A DNA stretch of 64,000 nt from Spongiibacter sp. IMCC21906. Its GTDB lineage: Bacteria > Pseudomonadota > Gammaproteobacteria > Pseudomonadales > Spongiibacteraceae. Shown here in pieces: positions 9,521-20,041 of this stretch. Position 1 is the first letter of the stretch. Each line of letters starts with the position of its first letter. Under the pieces are notes generated by a model. It saw only the letters and a program-made list of their open reading frames with translations, had not been told where the DNA came from and made no database searches. The stretch lies in contig NZ_CP011477.1 in NCBI RefSeq assembly GCF_001010805.1, forward strand, positions 310,001 through 374,000. The letters are read 5' to 3'. Made by a program: the position numbers and the translations under genes.

Positions 9521-11917
9521 ATGAATAAAAAAGCCCGTGCGGGAAAACAAAAAATAAACGTGGGCTTCAATGCCAACCAACGCGACATTCTGCTGTCAGC
9601 ATTGATTTGTATCAGCGCTATTTTGGGCGCCTTTTATTGGGTAGTGTATATCGAACAACCCAAAGCCTTGGCGCAACGAATCAGTGCCGTTACCGCCACC
9701 AGCGCCGACCACCAAACCCTCATCCTCCGCAACGTTATCAAGCAGCTCAGCGAGCGGGTCAGCAGTCAAGCATCCCGCAACGACCTCAAAGACGCTGTCC
9801 TAACAGGCCAACACGCCAGCACCAGCGATTTTGAAAAGGGCTTAAAAAATGCCTTTCCAGAAGCCACCAGCACCCAGCTTATTTTTATTGCAGAGCAGGG
9901 CGTAGCAGACGAAAAAAGTGAAACTGACCGCCTCCGCAACCACATAGAGATTGACCTGCTCCGCAAAACCATCGCAAGCAAGACCCTGGAAATTGAAGCT
10001 TACCGCTATCAAGACCAGTGGCTCATTAGCTTCAGTCAACTGGTGTCACCTCGGTTAGCTATTTTTGTCTCCTTTCCTGCCAGCTACTTTCAAGGGCTGC
10101 TCACGAGTTTGGCTGGCGAAGCGCTAAACCACCAGCTAGTACAAACCTATAAAAATCGCCGGGACGTAATTATTGCTGCCGCCAACACCGCTAACCAGCA
10201 ATATATGGCAAGCCGCCCCTTGCCCGTGCCAGGCTGGACACTTGAAGTGATTCCACAAGCCGCCATGATCCGCTCACTGGAAAGCGAGGGGATCTTCTTA
10301 TGGCTGGCCTGCCTACTCTGCGTCGCCCTGATTGCAGCCAGTCATGCTGTGTTTTTTCTACGCAGCAGTGCCATGCACCGCGCCACCGCAGCAACTAAAC
10401 CTACGCCACCCACCGCCAAAGACACCATCCCAACGGCAAGCGCGGCACCAGAAACAACAGCAAGGCAAAATCCAAAGCCCAAGCCTGCAGACCAAAACAC
10501 CGCTAAAACCGACTCGCCGCCGCTGCCTCAGCACAACGACCCTCAACAACTTGCCTTAAATGCTTTTCGTGCCTACGACATTCGCGGTGAGGCTGACCGA
10601 GACCTGGACGACTACAGCTGCAAACTGATCGGCCAAGCCATAGGCAGCGAGGCACTGGCCCGGGGCGAAAGCAAAATACTACTTGGCCGAGATGGCCGCT
10701 TAAGCAGCCCCAGAATTCGCGAAGCACTATTAACAGGGCTGCAAAGCACCGGCATCAACGTGATTGATTTGGGGCTGCTTGCCACCCCCATGCTCCAGTA
10801 TGCCTGCCGTGAACTCAACGTCGGCAATGGCGTTATGATTACCGGCAGCCACAATCCCGGCCACCACAACGGCATGAAAATCTACATGCAATTCAACACC
10901 CTTGCCGCTGATGACATTCAAGCCCTGCGTCGCCGTATCGAAGCGCAAGACTTTTGCCAAGGCGAGGGCAAGCTTGATCAAGACAGCATTCAACAGCGCT
11001 ATATCAATCGCATTACCAGTGATGTCGTTATTGCTCGCCCCCTCAACATCGTCATTGATGCAGGCAATGGCGCCACCTCCACAACGGCACCGGAATTATT
11101 TGAAGAATTGGGTTGCCATGTCAGCACCCTGTTTTGCGAAGTTGACGGCAACTTCCCCAACCACCCACCCGACCCCACCATTCCAGAAAATTTGGCCGCA
11201 CTGAAAGAAGCCGTACTCGCTAATAATGCCGATATCGGCCTGGCCTTTGACGGCGACGGCGACCGTGTCGCCGTTGTCACTGCCGAGGGACAATGCCCGG
11301 CTGCCGACGAATTATTATTGGTCTTGGCTGAAGATATGGTCAGCCGCAACCCCGGCGGCCAAATATTGTTTGATATCAAGTGCTCTCGCACCCTGCAAAA
11401 ACGCATCATTGACCGAGGCGGGCGGCCACTCATGTGGAAAAGTGGCCACGCTTATATGAAACAAAAAATGGTCGAAACGGGCGCACTGCTAGGCGGCGAG
11501 TTCTCCGGTCACATCTTTTTCAATGAGCGCTGGTATGGTTTTGACGACGGCATGTACGCTGCCGCCCGATTACTTGAGGCCCTGACGCTGGCCGACACAT
11601 CTATGGATAAAGCACTGGCCAGCCAGGAGAAAATGTTTGCCACCGAAGAAATCTTAATCGCCGTAGCTGACGATAAAAAGTTTCAGTTAGTAGAGGCGTT
11701 TAAAGAGGCTCATAATTTTGACGATGCAAGCCTCACTGACATCGACGGCTTACGCGCCGATTTCCGCAATGGCTGGGGGCTGATTCGGGCCTCCAACACC
11801 GGACCCGCCATTACCTTGCGGTTTGAGGCGGACAGCGAAGTGGGCTTACAGGGAATACGCGAGCGCTTCTCTAAGCTACTCACAAAGATTGATCCCCAAC
11901 TGGCAGATAGTCTTTAA
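9521..11917 (+). CDS. algC: Phosphomannomutase/phosphoglucomutase with membrane-anchored N-terminal region
   Basis: A 798-residue protein. Residues from about 350 on form the alpha-D-phosphohexomutase fold: phosphoserine loop TGSHNP near 443, metal loop DGDGDR near 577, sugar loop GEFSGH near 659 and phosphate loop RASNTGP near 757. The first 340 residues hold transmembrane segments near 23-45 and 257-280 around a likely periplasmic domain, then a Pro/Thr/Ala-rich linker. The catalytic part converts mannose-6-P and glucose-6-P to the 1-phosphates for lipopolysaccharide and exopolysaccharide synthesis. Pseudomonas AlgC also has a long annotated form. The role of the anchored domain is unknown. 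Confidence 0.92.
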   Translation: MNKKARAGKQKINVGFNANQRDILLSALICISAILGAFYWVVYIEQPKALAQRISAVTATSADHQTLILRNVIKQLSERVSSQASRNDLKDAVLTGQHASTSDFEKGLKNAFPEATSTQLIFIAEQGVADEKSETDRLRNHIEIDLLRKTIASKTLEIEAYRYQDQWLISFSQLVSPRLAIFVSFPASYFQGLLTSLAGEALNHQLVQTYKNRRDVIIAAANTANQQYMASRPLPVPGWTLEVIPQAAMIRSLESEGIFLWLACLLCVALIAASHAVFFLRSSAMHRATAATKPTPPTAKDTIPTASAAPETTARQNPKPKPADQNTAKTDSPPLPQHNDPQQLALNAFRAYDIRGEADRDLDDYSCKLIGQAIGSEALARGESKILLGRDGRLSSPRIREALLTGLQSTGINVIDLGLLATPMLQYACRELNVGNGVMITGSHNPGHHNGMKIYMQFNTLAADDIQALRRRIEAQDFCQGEGKLDQDSIQQRYINRITSDVVIARPLNIVIDAGNGATSTTAPELFEELGCHVSTLFCEVDGNFPNHPPDPTIPENLAALKEAVLANNADIGLAFDGDGDRVAVVTAEGQCPAADELLLVLAEDMVSRNPGGQILFDIKCSRTLQKRIIDRGGRPLMWKSGHAYMKQKMVETGALLGGEFSGHIFFNERWYGFDDGMYAAARLLEALTLADTSMDKALASQEKMFATEEILIAVADDKKFQLVEAFKEAHNFDDASLTDIDGLRADFRNGWGLIRASNTGPAITLRFEADSEVGLQGIRERFSKLLTKIDPQLADSL

Positions 11918-11974
11918 TAGCGCCCATTTAGAATGCATTCTTCTGGCGGCCTTCTCATATAGCGTCAGAAATAG

Positions 11975-12913
<939 letters not shown>

Positions 12914-12927
12914 GAATTCACAACGAT

Positions 12928-13515
12928 ATGGCAAACCGCACCTCCCGCCGGGACGATATTCTCCAAGCTCTCGCCACCATGCTGGAAACTCAACCGGGAA
13001 CACGCATAACAACGGCTAAATTAGCGGCCGAAGTCGGCGTCTCCGAAGCGGCGCTGTATCGTCACTTTCCCAGTAAAGCAAAAATGTTTGAAGGCTTGAT
13101 CAGCTTTGTTGAGGACGCGATTTTCAGCCGGGTGGCGCTAATCCTCAAAGAAGATAACGGCGCCCTTCAACAAACCAGTAATATACTGCAGCTGCTACTG
13201 GGCTTTACTGAGCGCAACCCCGGCATTACTCGCATCATTAATGGCGACGCCCTTGCCGGGGAACAAGCGCGCCTTAAAGACCGAGTTGTGCAATTTTATG
13301 ATCGGCTAGAAACCCAAATAAAGCAGGTTTTACGTGAAGCCGAAGTGAGGGAAGGTTTACGCACCCAGGCTACCGTCACGGCAACGGCAAACCTTTTACT
13401 ATCCACCGCAGAAGGTCGCATCAGTCAATTTGTGCGCAGCGATTTTAAGCGCGCACCCACTCAGGGCTGGGACGAGCAGTGGCCGCTATTAGCAGCAATG
13501 ATCTTTAGACAGTAG
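12928..13515 (+). CDS. slmA: Nucleoid occlusion factor SlmA
   Basis: A 195-residue TetR-family protein. The helix-turn-helix lies near residues 27-50 (TTAKLAAEVGVSEAALYRHF), followed by the SlmA-type regulatory domain with FTERNPGITRIINGDALAGE. SlmA binds chromosomal sites and blocks FtsZ assembly over the nucleoid. The position next to argB in a likely shared transcript is as in Pseudomonas. An AGGA lies about 12 bp before the ATG, a rather long spacing. Confidence 0.9.
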   Translation: MANRTSRRDDILQALATMLETQPGTRITTAKLAAEVGVSEAALYRHFPSKAKMFEGLISFVEDAIFSRVALILKEDNGALQQTSNILQLLLGFTERNPGITRIINGDALAGEQARLKDRVVQFYDRLETQIKQVLREAEVREGLRTQATVTATANLLLSTAEGRISQFVRSDFKRAPTQGWDEQWPLLAAMIFRQ

Positions 13516-13523
13516 ACAAGGAC

Positions 13524-14165
13524 TTACTGAGCAAGCGCCCGACGCTTATCCACTTGCTCTTGCAACACAGAAAAACGGGCTTTGTCTCGCTCATACGCCT
13601 CGGCGACCGTATCCAGCTGTTCCGTGCGTACACTAATTTGCTCTTCCGTCGCTGCCAGCTCTCGCCGCAACAACATTTGGGTTTCGGCCATACTGCTTGG
13701 CACCGCAACGCCGCCACGCTCTAGCTCCGCTGCTTCTTTCTGGTTTTTCAATACCTGCTCTTTCACTACCCGCATATTGCTTTTAAGGATGCTAATTCGC
13801 ACTTTAATATCATTGAGTGCCCGTTGTTTGGCAACCTCAATATCCGCTATGTCGCTATAGCGTAGCAGTAGCGACTCATCCCACTCGCGCATTTTTTGCG
13901 CCGCCTCGGCTCTCGCCCGGGCAATCGCGGCTTCCTGTGCATGGGCTTTACGTTGCCCCTCGGTCAACTGAGGAGCCACCGTTTTAACAATGCTGCCATC
14001 TTTGCGAATTACATCGTAACCCCGGGGAACCGCCTCAGGCGGGATACGGTCATCAATCACCACATTACCGCTAACACCAGGATAACGGTAATAGAGCTTC
14101 TCTGCTGCAGAAGCACCCAAGCCCCACAACAGCAGCCCGATAACGATGATGGACTTTATGAGCAT
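13524..14165 (-). CDS. DUF4124 domain-containing exported coiled-coil protein
   Basis: A 213-residue protein with a signal peptide (hydrophobic core ending GASA-AE near residue 20). The segment KLYYRYPGVSGNVVIDDRIP is the DUF4124 type seen in many gammaproteobacterial periplasmic proteins. Residues 70-210 are charged, heptad-like and probably a long coiled coil. The gene converges on slmA with only 8 bp between stop codons. Function unknown. Confidence 0.75.
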   Translation of the reverse strand: MLIKSIIVIGLLLWGLGASAAEKLYYRYPGVSGNVVIDDRIPPEAVPRGYDVIRKDGSIVKTVAPQLTEGQRKAHAQEAAIARARAEAAQKMREWDESLLLRYSDIADIEVAKQRALNDIKVRISILKSNMRVVKEQVLKNQKEAAELERGGVAVPSSMAETQMLLRRELAATEEQISVRTEQLDTVAEAYERDKARFSVLQEQVDKRRALAQ

Positions 14166-14243
14166 ACGTTTTACGTTCCTATCCAGCTACAAGCCGGACT
14201 CGTTTTCCATGAAGCCGGGCGATCATGGTAGCCGCACTTCCAC

Positions 14244-14894
14244 TTAAGCAATACCATACTGCTGACGGTACGCATTAATGCTAGACAACAGTTTTTTATC
14301 GTTAGACTCACTATTTAAATACTCAACAATATCAGCAAGTTTGACAATGCTAACCACACTTAGTTTTTTGTCTTGCTCCAACTCCTGTATAGCAGAGCGT
14401 TCCCCCTGACCCCGTTCTTGGCGATCCAAGCCAATCGCCACCCCCGCCACCGAGCCACCCTCGGCAGAAATCATTTCAATAGCTTGGCGAATGGCAGTAC
14501 CGGCAGTAATCACATCGTCAATAATCAAAACCTTACCTTTTACCGGTGCGCCCACGAGGCTACCGCCTTCACCGTGGTCTTTTTTCTCTTTGCGATTATA
14601 GCTATAAGGCACATCTCGGCCGTGATGCTCCGCCAGGGCATAGGCCGTTACTGCTGCCAAAGAAATACCTTTGTAGGCTGGCCCAAACAAAAGATCAAAC
14701 TCTATACCTGAGGCGACAATGGCATCCGCATAACAGCGCCCCAAGGCGGCCAACGCGGCGCCACTGCAAAAACGGCCCGCATTAAAGAAATAAGGGCTAA
14801 TGCGTCCAGACTTTAGGGTAAATTCGCCAAAACACAGAGCCTCACTTTTAATGGCCTGCTCGATAAATGCTGTTTGATATGCCGCTATACTCAT
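14244..14894 (-). CDS. pyrE: Orotate phosphoribosyltransferase
   Basis: A 216-residue type I phosphoribosyltransferase joining orotate to PRPP in pyrimidine synthesis. The PRPP-binding motif [13 protein letters not shown] is intact, as is the [11 protein letters not shown] segment and the flexible [13 protein letters not shown] loop. The ATG at 14894 has AGGA 6 bp upstream; a TTG two codons earlier is less likely. It is divergent from crc, the Pseudomonas arrangement. Confidence 0.97.
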   Translation of the reverse strand: MSIAAYQTAFIEQAIKSEALCFGEFTLKSGRISPYFFNAGRFCSGAALAALGRCYADAIVASGIEFDLLFGPAYKGISLAAVTAYALAEHHGRDVPYSYNRKEKKDHGEGGSLVGAPVKGKVLIIDDVITAGTAIRQAIEMISAEGGSVAGVAIGLDRQERGQGERSAIQELEQDKKLSVVSIVKLADIVEYLNSESNDKKLLSSINAYRQQYGIA

Positions 14895-15211
14895 TCTCAA
14901 TCCTGAAATACTGTTTCATTACGGGGTGCATTTTACGCATAACGCAGCAAAAGCTCATCCACTCTGCTGCCAGTCTCTGTGAAAATGCAGCGAAATTGCT
15001 AAATCGCTCTCCAAATATGCTGCATTTCTCGGTAGAATCGCCATTTGATTGTCGTGTCTAATTTTTCGTTGTAGTCTACATTTAAACTTAACAACGATCA
15101 GTAATAAGCAGCTTTCAACTCTCACTTGCATAAGTTATTCAAAGACTTGGCAGCTAACTCTTAACGCTGCGCGCCGCCTTTGCGGCTCGATATGGGTAGA
15201 ACAGGAAACCG
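14895..15211. promoter_or_regulatory. Divergent pyrE/crc intergenic region
   Basis: This 317-bp region should hold the promoters of both genes. A 9-bp inverted repeat (AAATGCAGC at 14983-14991, GCTGCATTT at 15019-15027) could form a hairpin in the pyrE leader. The crc start has AGGAAACCG directly before its ATG. I saw no gene here. Confidence 0.4.
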
Positions 15212-15994
15212 ATGAGAATTATCAGCTTTTGTGCTGACAGCATAGTCGATGCCGCTGAACGTGGTTTTTTTGACTGGATTGTAGAGCAGGATGCAGACGT
15301 CGTTTGCATCCAAAATCTCGGTATCGCCGAATACAAACTCCGGGACGACGTCTACTTCCCCAGAGAATACAACCCGTACTTCTTTGATTCTGCCGACGGC
15401 AAAAGCAACGGTGTGGCGATTTACACTCGCAAGCTGCCCAAAGCCATTATGACCGGCCTGGGATTTTTAGACTTCGACATGGACGGTCTTTATATTCAAG
15501 CCGATTTTGACGATATCAGCATTGGCAGCCTGTTGGCGCCCAGCGCCTACGACAAAGATGCCAGCGAGCAATCTCGAAAAAACCAGTTTTTTGAACAATA
15601 TATGAATCACCTGACAAAAGTGCGCAACAAACGTCGGGACTTCATCATCTGTGGCAACTGGAATATTGCTCACCGCAGCATTGATATTCAAGACGTCAAA
15701 GGCAACCACGGCGTTTCCGGTAGTTTGGCAGAAGAACAGCAGTGGATGGATAGGCTGTTCAGAGAGCAGCACTACTCCGATGCCTTTAGACTGGTAACCA
15801 CCGACGCCGATGAATTTAGCTGGTGGCCAAAAGGTGAACCCGGTAAAGATGGCTGGCGGGTTGATTATCAAATTGTCTCCGAGCGCTTAAAACCCAAAGT
15901 GGAATTTGGCGCGCTGTACAAAGTACAGCAGTTTGGTAGCCACGCCCCACTCATCATGGACTACGACTACGAACTGCCCGAAGCAGAGTTTTAG
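15212..15994 (+). CDS. crc: Crc-like regulator, catalytically degenerate ExoIII homologue
   Basis: A 260-residue protein of the exonuclease III/endonuclease fold, adjacent to pyrE and near rph as crc is in Pseudomonas. Against ExoIII active-site residues, Asn7 is replaced by Cys7, Glu34 by Gln34, Asp151 by Asn149 and the Asp before the final His by Ser243, while Asn151, Asp218 and His244 remain. Loss of metal and catalytic residues fits Crc, a nuclease-dead partner of Hfq that represses translation of catabolic mRNAs in Pseudomonas. Whether it has that role here is inference. A divergent ExoIII is the alternative but would need those residues. Confidence 0.8.
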   Translation: MRIISFCADSIVDAAERGFFDWIVEQDADVVCIQNLGIAEYKLRDDVYFPREYNPYFFDSADGKSNGVAIYTRKLPKAIMTGLGFLDFDMDGLYIQADFDDISIGSLLAPSAYDKDASEQSRKNQFFEQYMNHLTKVRNKRRDFIICGNWNIAHRSIDIQDVKGNHGVSGSLAEEQQWMDRLFREQHYSDAFRLVTTDADEFSWWPKGEPGKDGWRVDYQIVSERLKPKVEFGALYKVQQFGSHAPLIMDYDYELPEAEF

Positions 15995-16015
15995 TCTTTA
16001 TTGTTAGCTATTTAA

Positions 16016-16047
16016 CAAGAAGGGAGGCCAAATGGCCTCCCTTCTTG
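16016..16047. terminator. Bidirectional terminator between crc and rph
   Basis: A perfect 15-bp stem (CAAGAAGGGAGGCCA and its complement) with a 2-nt centre lies between the convergent genes. A TTTT follows shortly on the plus strand. Confidence 0.8.
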
Positions 16048-16083
16048 ATTTTAGCAAATCACTACCGCCATACAATAAAGCGG

Positions 16084-16803
16084 CTACAACGCCAGCGCTT
16101 CTCGCTGAGCCACGATAAGCTCACCAATTCCCTTCTCGGCCAGGTCCATCATCGCGTTCATTTCAACGCGACTGAAGGTCGCCCCCTCTGCGGTACCCTG
16201 CACCTCGATAACGCCCCCTTGGTCATCCATCACCACGTTCATATCGGTTTCAGCTGCCGAGTCTTCGAGATAATCCAAGTCCAGCACCGGCTGACCCTGA
16301 TAAATACCCACGGAAACCGCAGCCACCATTTTTTGCAGTGGCTGCCCGGTCACCAAACCTTGTTTTTGTAATGTCGCAATCGCATCGGCCAGCGCCACAT
16401 ACGCCCCGGTAATGGAAGCAGTACGGGTACCACCATCGGCCTGAATGACATCACAATCCAAAGTAATGGTATTTTCTCCCAGTGCAGACAAGTCCAGCGC
16501 AGCCCGCAACGAACGGCCAATCAAACGCTGAATTTCTTGGGTACGACCACTTTGCTTACCTCTCGCGGCTTCGCGGCCCATCCGGCTGCCAGTAGAACGA
16601 GGCAACATGCCATATTCAGCGGTGACCCAACCCTGCCCTTTGCCACGCAAAAACCGGGGCACGCTGTTTTCCACCGAAGCGGTACAAATCACCTTGGTAT
16701 TGCCCGTTTCAATAAGGACAGAACCTTCTGCATGACATGTGAAATGACGCTGAATACGCAGAAGACGCTTTTCATCAATAGCGCGCTGACTGGGTCGACT
16801 CAT
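16084..16803 (-). CDS. rph: Ribonuclease PH
   Basis: A 239-residue phosphorolytic 3'-5' exoribonuclease trimming tRNA 3' ends. The segments [40 protein letters not shown] and [18 protein letters not shown] are typical of RNase PH. It is full length, so unlike the frameshifted rph of E. coli K-12 it should be active. It is divergent from yicC across 170 bp. Confidence 0.97.
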   Translation of the reverse strand: MSRPSQRAIDEKRLLRIQRHFTCHAEGSVLIETGNTKVICTASVENSVPRFLRGKGQGWVTAEYGMLPRSTGSRMGREAARGKQSGRTQEIQRLIGRSLRAALDLSALGENTITLDCDVIQADGGTRTASITGAYVALADAIATLQKQGLVTGQPLQKMVAAVSVGIYQGQPVLDLDYLEDSAAETDMNVVMDDQGGVIEVQGTAEGATFSRVEMNAMMDLAEKGIGELIVAQREALAL

Positions 16804-16973
16804 ATTTACTCCTGATTTTGGGAAGGATTGGCAGGACCAACAAGGCGCAAAGTATATAGGTCAGCAGCAAACAACACGAACCCCAGCCGCCAAAATGGCT
16901 GCCCAGCTCAGCAGATAGTCGGCGCACAAACTGCTAGAATGCTCGTCTCATTTAAACGTTATAAGGGTTTCCA

Positions 16974-17840
16974 GTGACTATTTGCAGCATGACCGCCTTC
17001 GCCCATCTGCGCAACGAATACCCTTGGGGCACCGCCACCTGGGAACTGCGCTCGGTCAATCATCGCTACTTGGAGCTCAGCTTCAAACTCCCCGAATCGT
17101 GGCGCCAACTTGAACCCAGCTTGCGCGACGGGCTACGCAAACGCCTGCAGCGGGGCAAAGTGGAATGCAGCTTAAAAATTCAACTGCAAGACCAAGAGCA
17201 AGAATTAAAGCTCAATGACGCTCTGCTTCACCAAATTTTAGACGCCGCCAATAAGCTGCGCTCGGAAATCGCCCACTCCGCACCCGTCAATATCCTGGAA
17301 CTGCTGCGCTGGCCCGGCGTAATAACGAACGCCGAATTAGACGGCGACACACTACAAGCCAAGCTGTTGGAGTGCTTCAAGCAAACATTAGACCTCCATA
17401 TAGAAAACCGACAACGGGAAGGTGCAGCGCTTGCAGAACTTATCCACCAACGCCTGAACAGCATTGAAAATATCGTCACTGAAGTTCGGGGAAAAATGCC
17501 CGACATCGTCAAAAAACAACAGACAAAACTCCAGCAGCGCCTAGCCGATCTAAAAGCCGAACTGGATGCCGACCGGCTTGAGCAAGAAATTGCCATGATC
17601 GCCCAAAAAGCCGACGTCGACGAAGAACTAGACCGACTAGACACCCACGTGACAGAAGTGCGCCATATACTCAAAAAAGGCGGTGCCGTAGGCCGACGCT
17701 TAGACTTCTTAATGCAGGAACTCAATCGCGAAGCCAACACCCTTTCCTCAAAAGCAGTGGTGGCAGACAGCACCCAAGCCGCTGTCGAACTAAAAGTACT
17801 TATCGAGCAAATGCGGGAGCAGATTCAGAATATCGAGTAA
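16974..17840 (+). CDS. yicC: YicC family endoribonuclease-like protein
   Basis: A 288-residue YicC/DUF1732 protein. The N-terminal half starts with SMTAFAH and has the ELRSVNHRYLEL segment; the C-terminal DUF1732 part has EIAMIAQKADVDEELDRL and FLMQELNREANT. YicC in E. coli is reported as an endoribonuclease affecting small RNAs. The start is GTG. Its place between rph and gmk is conserved in gammaproteobacteria. Confidence 0.93.
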   Translation: MTICSMTAFAHLRNEYPWGTATWELRSVNHRYLELSFKLPESWRQLEPSLRDGLRKRLQRGKVECSLKIQLQDQEQELKLNDALLHQILDAANKLRSEIAHSAPVNILELLRWPGVITNAELDGDTLQAKLLECFKQTLDLHIENRQREGAALAELIHQRLNSIENIVTEVRGKMPDIVKKQQTKLQQRLADLKAELDADRLEQEIAMIAQKADVDEELDRLDTHVTEVRHILKKGGAVGRRLDFLMQELNREANTLSSKAVVADSTQAAVELKVLIEQMREQIQNIE

Positions 17841-17908
17841 AACCCAGCTACAAAAAAAAGAATACCCAAGCCCTCCAATTCAATATAAGCAAGCTCACTT
17901 AACAAAAC

Positions 17909-17934
17909 CCACCTCGCCAGCAACGACGAGGTGG
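17909..17934. terminator. Hairpin after yicC
   Basis: A CCACCTCG/CGAGGTGG stem with a 10-nt loop follows yicC. It has no T-run on the plus strand, so it may be a weak or factor-dependent end. Confidence 0.4.
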
Positions 17935-17940
17935 TGAAGT

Positions 17941-18909
17941 ATGCTATGCTGCACGTCCATTTGTTCCAAACAAATATGTTGCTCTCAGACGCAGGTAAGC
18001 CCGGTGCCCATATCCACCACCGCCACACATAGCTCCACTCACCTCAAAGCTGATTTACTTCTATTGGCGGCAACCGTTGTGGCGGCAGCTGGCTGGATAT
18101 TCTCCCGAGAGGCGCTTGCGGGCTTTCCGCCGTTAATGTTTATGGCGTTACGATTTACTGGCGCGGGGTTGTTGTTATCAGTCATTGGTCGCACTGGCCT
18201 GCGGCGACTCACCGCTCAGCAATGGCGGCAATCGGCTTACGTCGGTGTGTTATTTGGTATTGCCATGGTGTTTTGGATCATGGGCTTAAAAATGACCCAG
18301 CACATCGGCGTGGGGGCTTTTTTATGCAGCCTTGGGCTCGTTTTGGTGCCTCTTATTACGCTGTTTTTTGGCGAGCGTTCCAGCCTCTCTGTTTATCTGG
18401 CCATTCCCATCGCGATTGCCGGTTTGGCGTGTTTGTCGCTGGATAGCCACTTTAATCTCGGTCCAGCAGAGTTGTGCTTTTTAATGGCCGCGCTCTTTCT
18501 TGCCTTGATGTTTGTACTCAACAGTCATGCCGCGGCGAAAATTCCCGCGCTACCTCTAACAGCTATACAACTGCTCGTTACGGGTTTGATCACTGCCATC
18601 TGCTCAACCGTCGCAGAAGACTGGCAATTCAGCCAACCTCTTAATATTTGGGGCTGGTTTTTTGCCAGCCTGCTAATTGCGACCAGTCTACGGTTTCTCA
18701 TTCAAACCCGGGGCCAAGGTATGGCGCCGCCCAGCCACAGCGCTATTATCATGACACTGGAACCGGTATGGACCGCATTATTAGCCAGCGTCTGGTTTGC
18801 TGAGCGCATGACCACTATGCAGCTGGCGGGCTGCGGGCTGATATTTGCCGCGATGCTGGTCAACCGCTGGCCATCGTTACAGCTATGGTTAAAGAGCGTA
18901 CTGAAATAG
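17941..18909 (+). CDS. EamA-family (DMT) transporter
   Basis: A multi-span inner-membrane protein with two EamA repeats and about ten hydrophobic helices from residue 37 on. The first 20 residues of the longest form are Cys-rich and not membrane-like, so the true start may be the GTG at 18004, which has an AGG about 10 bp upstream and would give 301 residues. Substrate cannot be told; the superfamily includes amino-acid and metabolite exporters. A gene-specific hairpin lies just upstream. Confidence 0.85.
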   Translation: MLCCTSICSKQICCSQTQVSPVPISTTATHSSTHLKADLLLLAATVVAAAGWIFSREALAGFPPLMFMALRFTGAGLLLSVIGRTGLRRLTAQQWRQSAYVGVLFGIAMVFWIMGLKMTQHIGVGAFLCSLGLVLVPLITLFFGERSSLSVYLAIPIAIAGLACLSLDSHFNLGPAELCFLMAALFLALMFVLNSHAAAKIPALPLTAIQLLVTGLITAICSTVAEDWQFSQPLNIWGWFFASLLIATSLRFLIQTRGQGMAPPSHSAIIMTLEPVWTALLASVWFAERMTTMQLAGCGLIFAAMLVNRWPSLQLWLKSVLK

Positions 18910-18957
18910 GCTCGACGAGGTAAAAACAATTTTTTTTTAGTACACTGATCAAAGCCC

Positions 18958-18985
18958 TTGGGGACTGCTAAAAATTCGGTAGAAT
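18958..18985 (+). promoter_or_regulatory. Putative sigma70 promoter for gmk-rpoZ-spoT
   Basis: TTGGGG and TAGAAT are 16 bp apart, about 80 bp before gmk. The boxes are moderate matches, in the right position for the gmk transcript. Confidence 0.4.
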
Positions 18986-19050
18986 AATACGTTTTCTGCG
19001 CCCGTGACTCGCCTTCTATAATGGTGAGCATAAATGCGAGCAGCAGCTGA

Positions 19051-19680
<630 letters not shown>

Positions 19681-19726
19681 GCCTCTATTATAAGCGCATC
19701 GATTTTGGTAGACTCACTTTACTTGT

Positions 19727-19745
19727 CGGCGCATTTTCTGCGCCG
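19727..19745 (+). terminator. Hairpin between gmk and rpoZ
   Basis: A CGGCGCA/TGCGCCG stem with a TTTTC loop is followed by TTCTAT. It could attenuate transcription into rpoZ or stabilise a processed end; the T-run is poor. Confidence 0.4.
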
Positions 19746-19771
19746 TTCTATCGTTTCAGGAAACAGGTTTC

Positions 19772-20035
19772 ATGGCTCGTATTACTGTTGAAGACTGCCT
19801 ATCGGCAGTGGATAACCGCTTCGAACTGGTTATGGTTGCCAGCAAACGTGCTCGCGCACTCGCTACCGGCGGTAAAGATCCTTTGGTTCAAGAAGATGGT
19901 GACAAGCCAACTGTCTTGGCCTTGCGTGAACTTGCTGAAGGCAAAATCACCAAACAAGAAATCATGGCAGCAGACCGCAAAGTTGAAGAGCCTGAGCTAG
20001 ATCTGGATGCCGAAATGGGTAACGCGGCAGTTTAA
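19772..20035 (+). CDS. rpoZ: RNA polymerase omega subunit
   Basis: An 87-residue protein beginning [10 protein letters not shown] with [16 protein letters not shown], the omega core that wraps the beta-prime C-terminus. It has an AGGAAACAG site before the ATG. spoT follows after 6 bp, so translation is probably coupled. Omega forms part of a ppGpp-binding site in E. coli polymerase. Confidence 0.98.
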   Translation: MARITVEDCLSAVDNRFELVMVASKRARALATGGKDPLVQEDGDKPTVLALRELAEGKITKQEIMAADRKVEEPELDLDAEMGNAAV

Positions 20036-20041
20036 TCGTGA

